Source of the DNA: an uncultured Lachnospiraceae bacterium
Lineage (GTDB): Bacteria > Bacillota_A > Clostridia > Lachnospirales > Lachnospiraceae
Reading direction: 5' to 3'
DNA length: 5,906 nt
NCBI GenBank assembly: GCA_946621895.1
Contig: CAMOOZ010000314.1
Span: 1 to 5,906, forward strand
The position numbers and the translations under genes were made by a program. Below, piece after piece: positions 5,615 through 5,906 of this stretch; position 1 is the stretch's first letter; each line of letters begins with the position of its first letter. The notes under the pieces are model-generated. The model worked only from the letters and a program-made list of their open reading frames with translations. It did no database searches and was not told the DNA's origin.

Positions 5615-5906
5615 TGGGGACGCGGAAGCCGCAGCCCGGGGAGGCGCTGGCGGAGCGAAAGCAGCAGTCCGAGACGGAGGCGCTGGCGGAGCGAAAGCTG
5701 CGGCCCGAGACGGAGGTGCTGGCAGAGCGAAAGCTGCATTCCGGGGAGTCGTTGGCGGGGCGAAAGCCGCAGTCCGGGGCGGAGGCGCTGCCGGAATTAA
5801 AGGCGCTGCCCGTAATACAGACGCAGGTGCTGCAGGCGCTGAGCGGAGGAACTCCGGATCCGGACGCCATCCGCAGGGCGGCATCGGTCCTTAAGGCAGG
5901 CGGGCT
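5614..5906 (+). CDS. Partial L-threonylcarbamoyladenylate synthase-like (Sua5/YrdC) protein with N-terminal repeat extension (3' end outside window)
   Basis: The frame is open from the ATG at 5614 to the right edge, 97 codons. Residues 1-9 are MGTRKPQPG. Residues 10-66 are four and a partial fifth copy of an 11-12-residue Glu/Ala/Leu/Arg/Lys unit of the form E-A-L-A-E-R-K. From residue ~68 the sequence reads TQVLQALSGGTPDPDAIRRA then ASVLKAGG. This strongly resembles the start of Sua5-family enzymes, where a DP-x-AI-x-x-AA-x-x-L-x-x-GG helix leads into the GLVAFPTETVYGLG substrate-binding motif; that motif would fall just beyond the window, so the call rests on about 25 residues. The family makes threonylcarbamoyl-AMP from threonine, bicarbonate and ATP for t6A37 of tRNA in the cytosol. 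Family members normally begin 10-15 residues before this helix, so the repeat is an extra ~65 residues. A GTG at 5827 (residue 72) is an alternative start, but no good ribosome binding site precedes it. Confidence 0.6.
   Translation, partial: MGTRKPQPGEALAERKQQSETEALAERKLRPETEVLAERKLHSGESLAGRKPQSGAEALPELKALPVIQTQVLQALSGGTPDPDAIRRAASVLKAGG
5641..5802 (+). repeat. Tandem 33-36-bp repeat, about 4.6 copies, at the start of the Sua5-like gene
   Basis: Units begin at 5641, 5677, 5713, 5746 and 5782 (partial), with lengths 36, 36, 33 and 36 bases. The core is GAGGCGCTGGCGGAGCGAAA followed by a more variable block. All lengths are multiples of three, so the frame is kept. Translated units are EALAERKQQSET, EALAERKLRPET, EVLAERKLHSG, ESLAGRKPQSGA and EALPELK. 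The repeat could form a charged helix if translated. Confidence 0.85.

Noticed and set aside
5641..5802. CRISPR array
   Set aside because: The units are contiguous without unique spacers, vary in length, and keep an open reading frame, so this is a tandem repeat.
4775..5884. 369-codon - strand ORF and a + strand Ala/Gly-rich ORF (5514-5894) through the repeats
   Set aside because: They stay open because the 33-36-bp repeat is a multiple of three in every frame. Only the frame from 5614 has the ribosome binding site and the Sua5-like sequence.

Overview
The window looks like chromosomal DNA from a GC-rich, Gram-positive anaerobe of the Clostridia, most likely Lachnospiraceae or a near relative. 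That assignment is an inference from four things: sigma-A type TATAAT promoters, GGGG-type ribosome binding sites, a surface protein with six beta-sandwich repeats of the Y-T-G / G-x-D-Y-x-V / G-x-G-N-Y-T-G style common in that family, and a membrane-anchored stalk/SH3/GH18 protein. No rRNA, tRNA, CRISPR array, insertion sequence or integrase gene is visible.

Layout, all on the + strand. (1) Positions 1-3252 hold most of a very large exported protein of at least 1083 codons, open at the left edge. It has a hydrophobic export segment, a low-complexity Gly/Ala/Glu/Lys-rich stalk with a 14-residue tandem repeat, a phage-tail-type lysozyme domain, and six C-terminal beta-rich repeats. (2) Positions 3253-3901 are a 649-base non-coding gap. 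It contains a strong promoter (TTGCAA-17-TATAAT), an AT-rich, hairpin-dense island ending in eight T's, a strong intrinsic terminator at 3693-3759, and an extended -10 promoter at 3851-3859. The first promoter has no convincing ORF downstream, so a structured non-coding RNA is the best candidate for its product. (3) Positions 3902-5614 encode a complete 570-residue type II membrane-anchored glycoside hydrolase family 18 protein with stalk-like and SH3 domains. (4) Positions 5614-5906 are the start of a third gene, cut by the right edge. Its start codon overlaps the GH18 stop by one base. Its first ~65 residues are an 11-12-residue tandem repeat, and the last visible residues match the N-terminus of L-threonylcarbamoyladenylate synthase (Sua5/YrdC family, tRNA t6A synthesis).

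Genes 1 and 2 are both envelope proteins predicted to cut or bind glycan: a lysozyme-like muramidase fold and a GH18 of the YaaH/SleL/YdhD type. They have separate transcription signals. Genes 2 and 3 appear to be translationally coupled although one is an envelope enzyme and the other a cytosolic tRNA-modification enzyme. The most unusual items are the repeat extension in front of the Sua5-like domain and the putative RNA gene in the gap.
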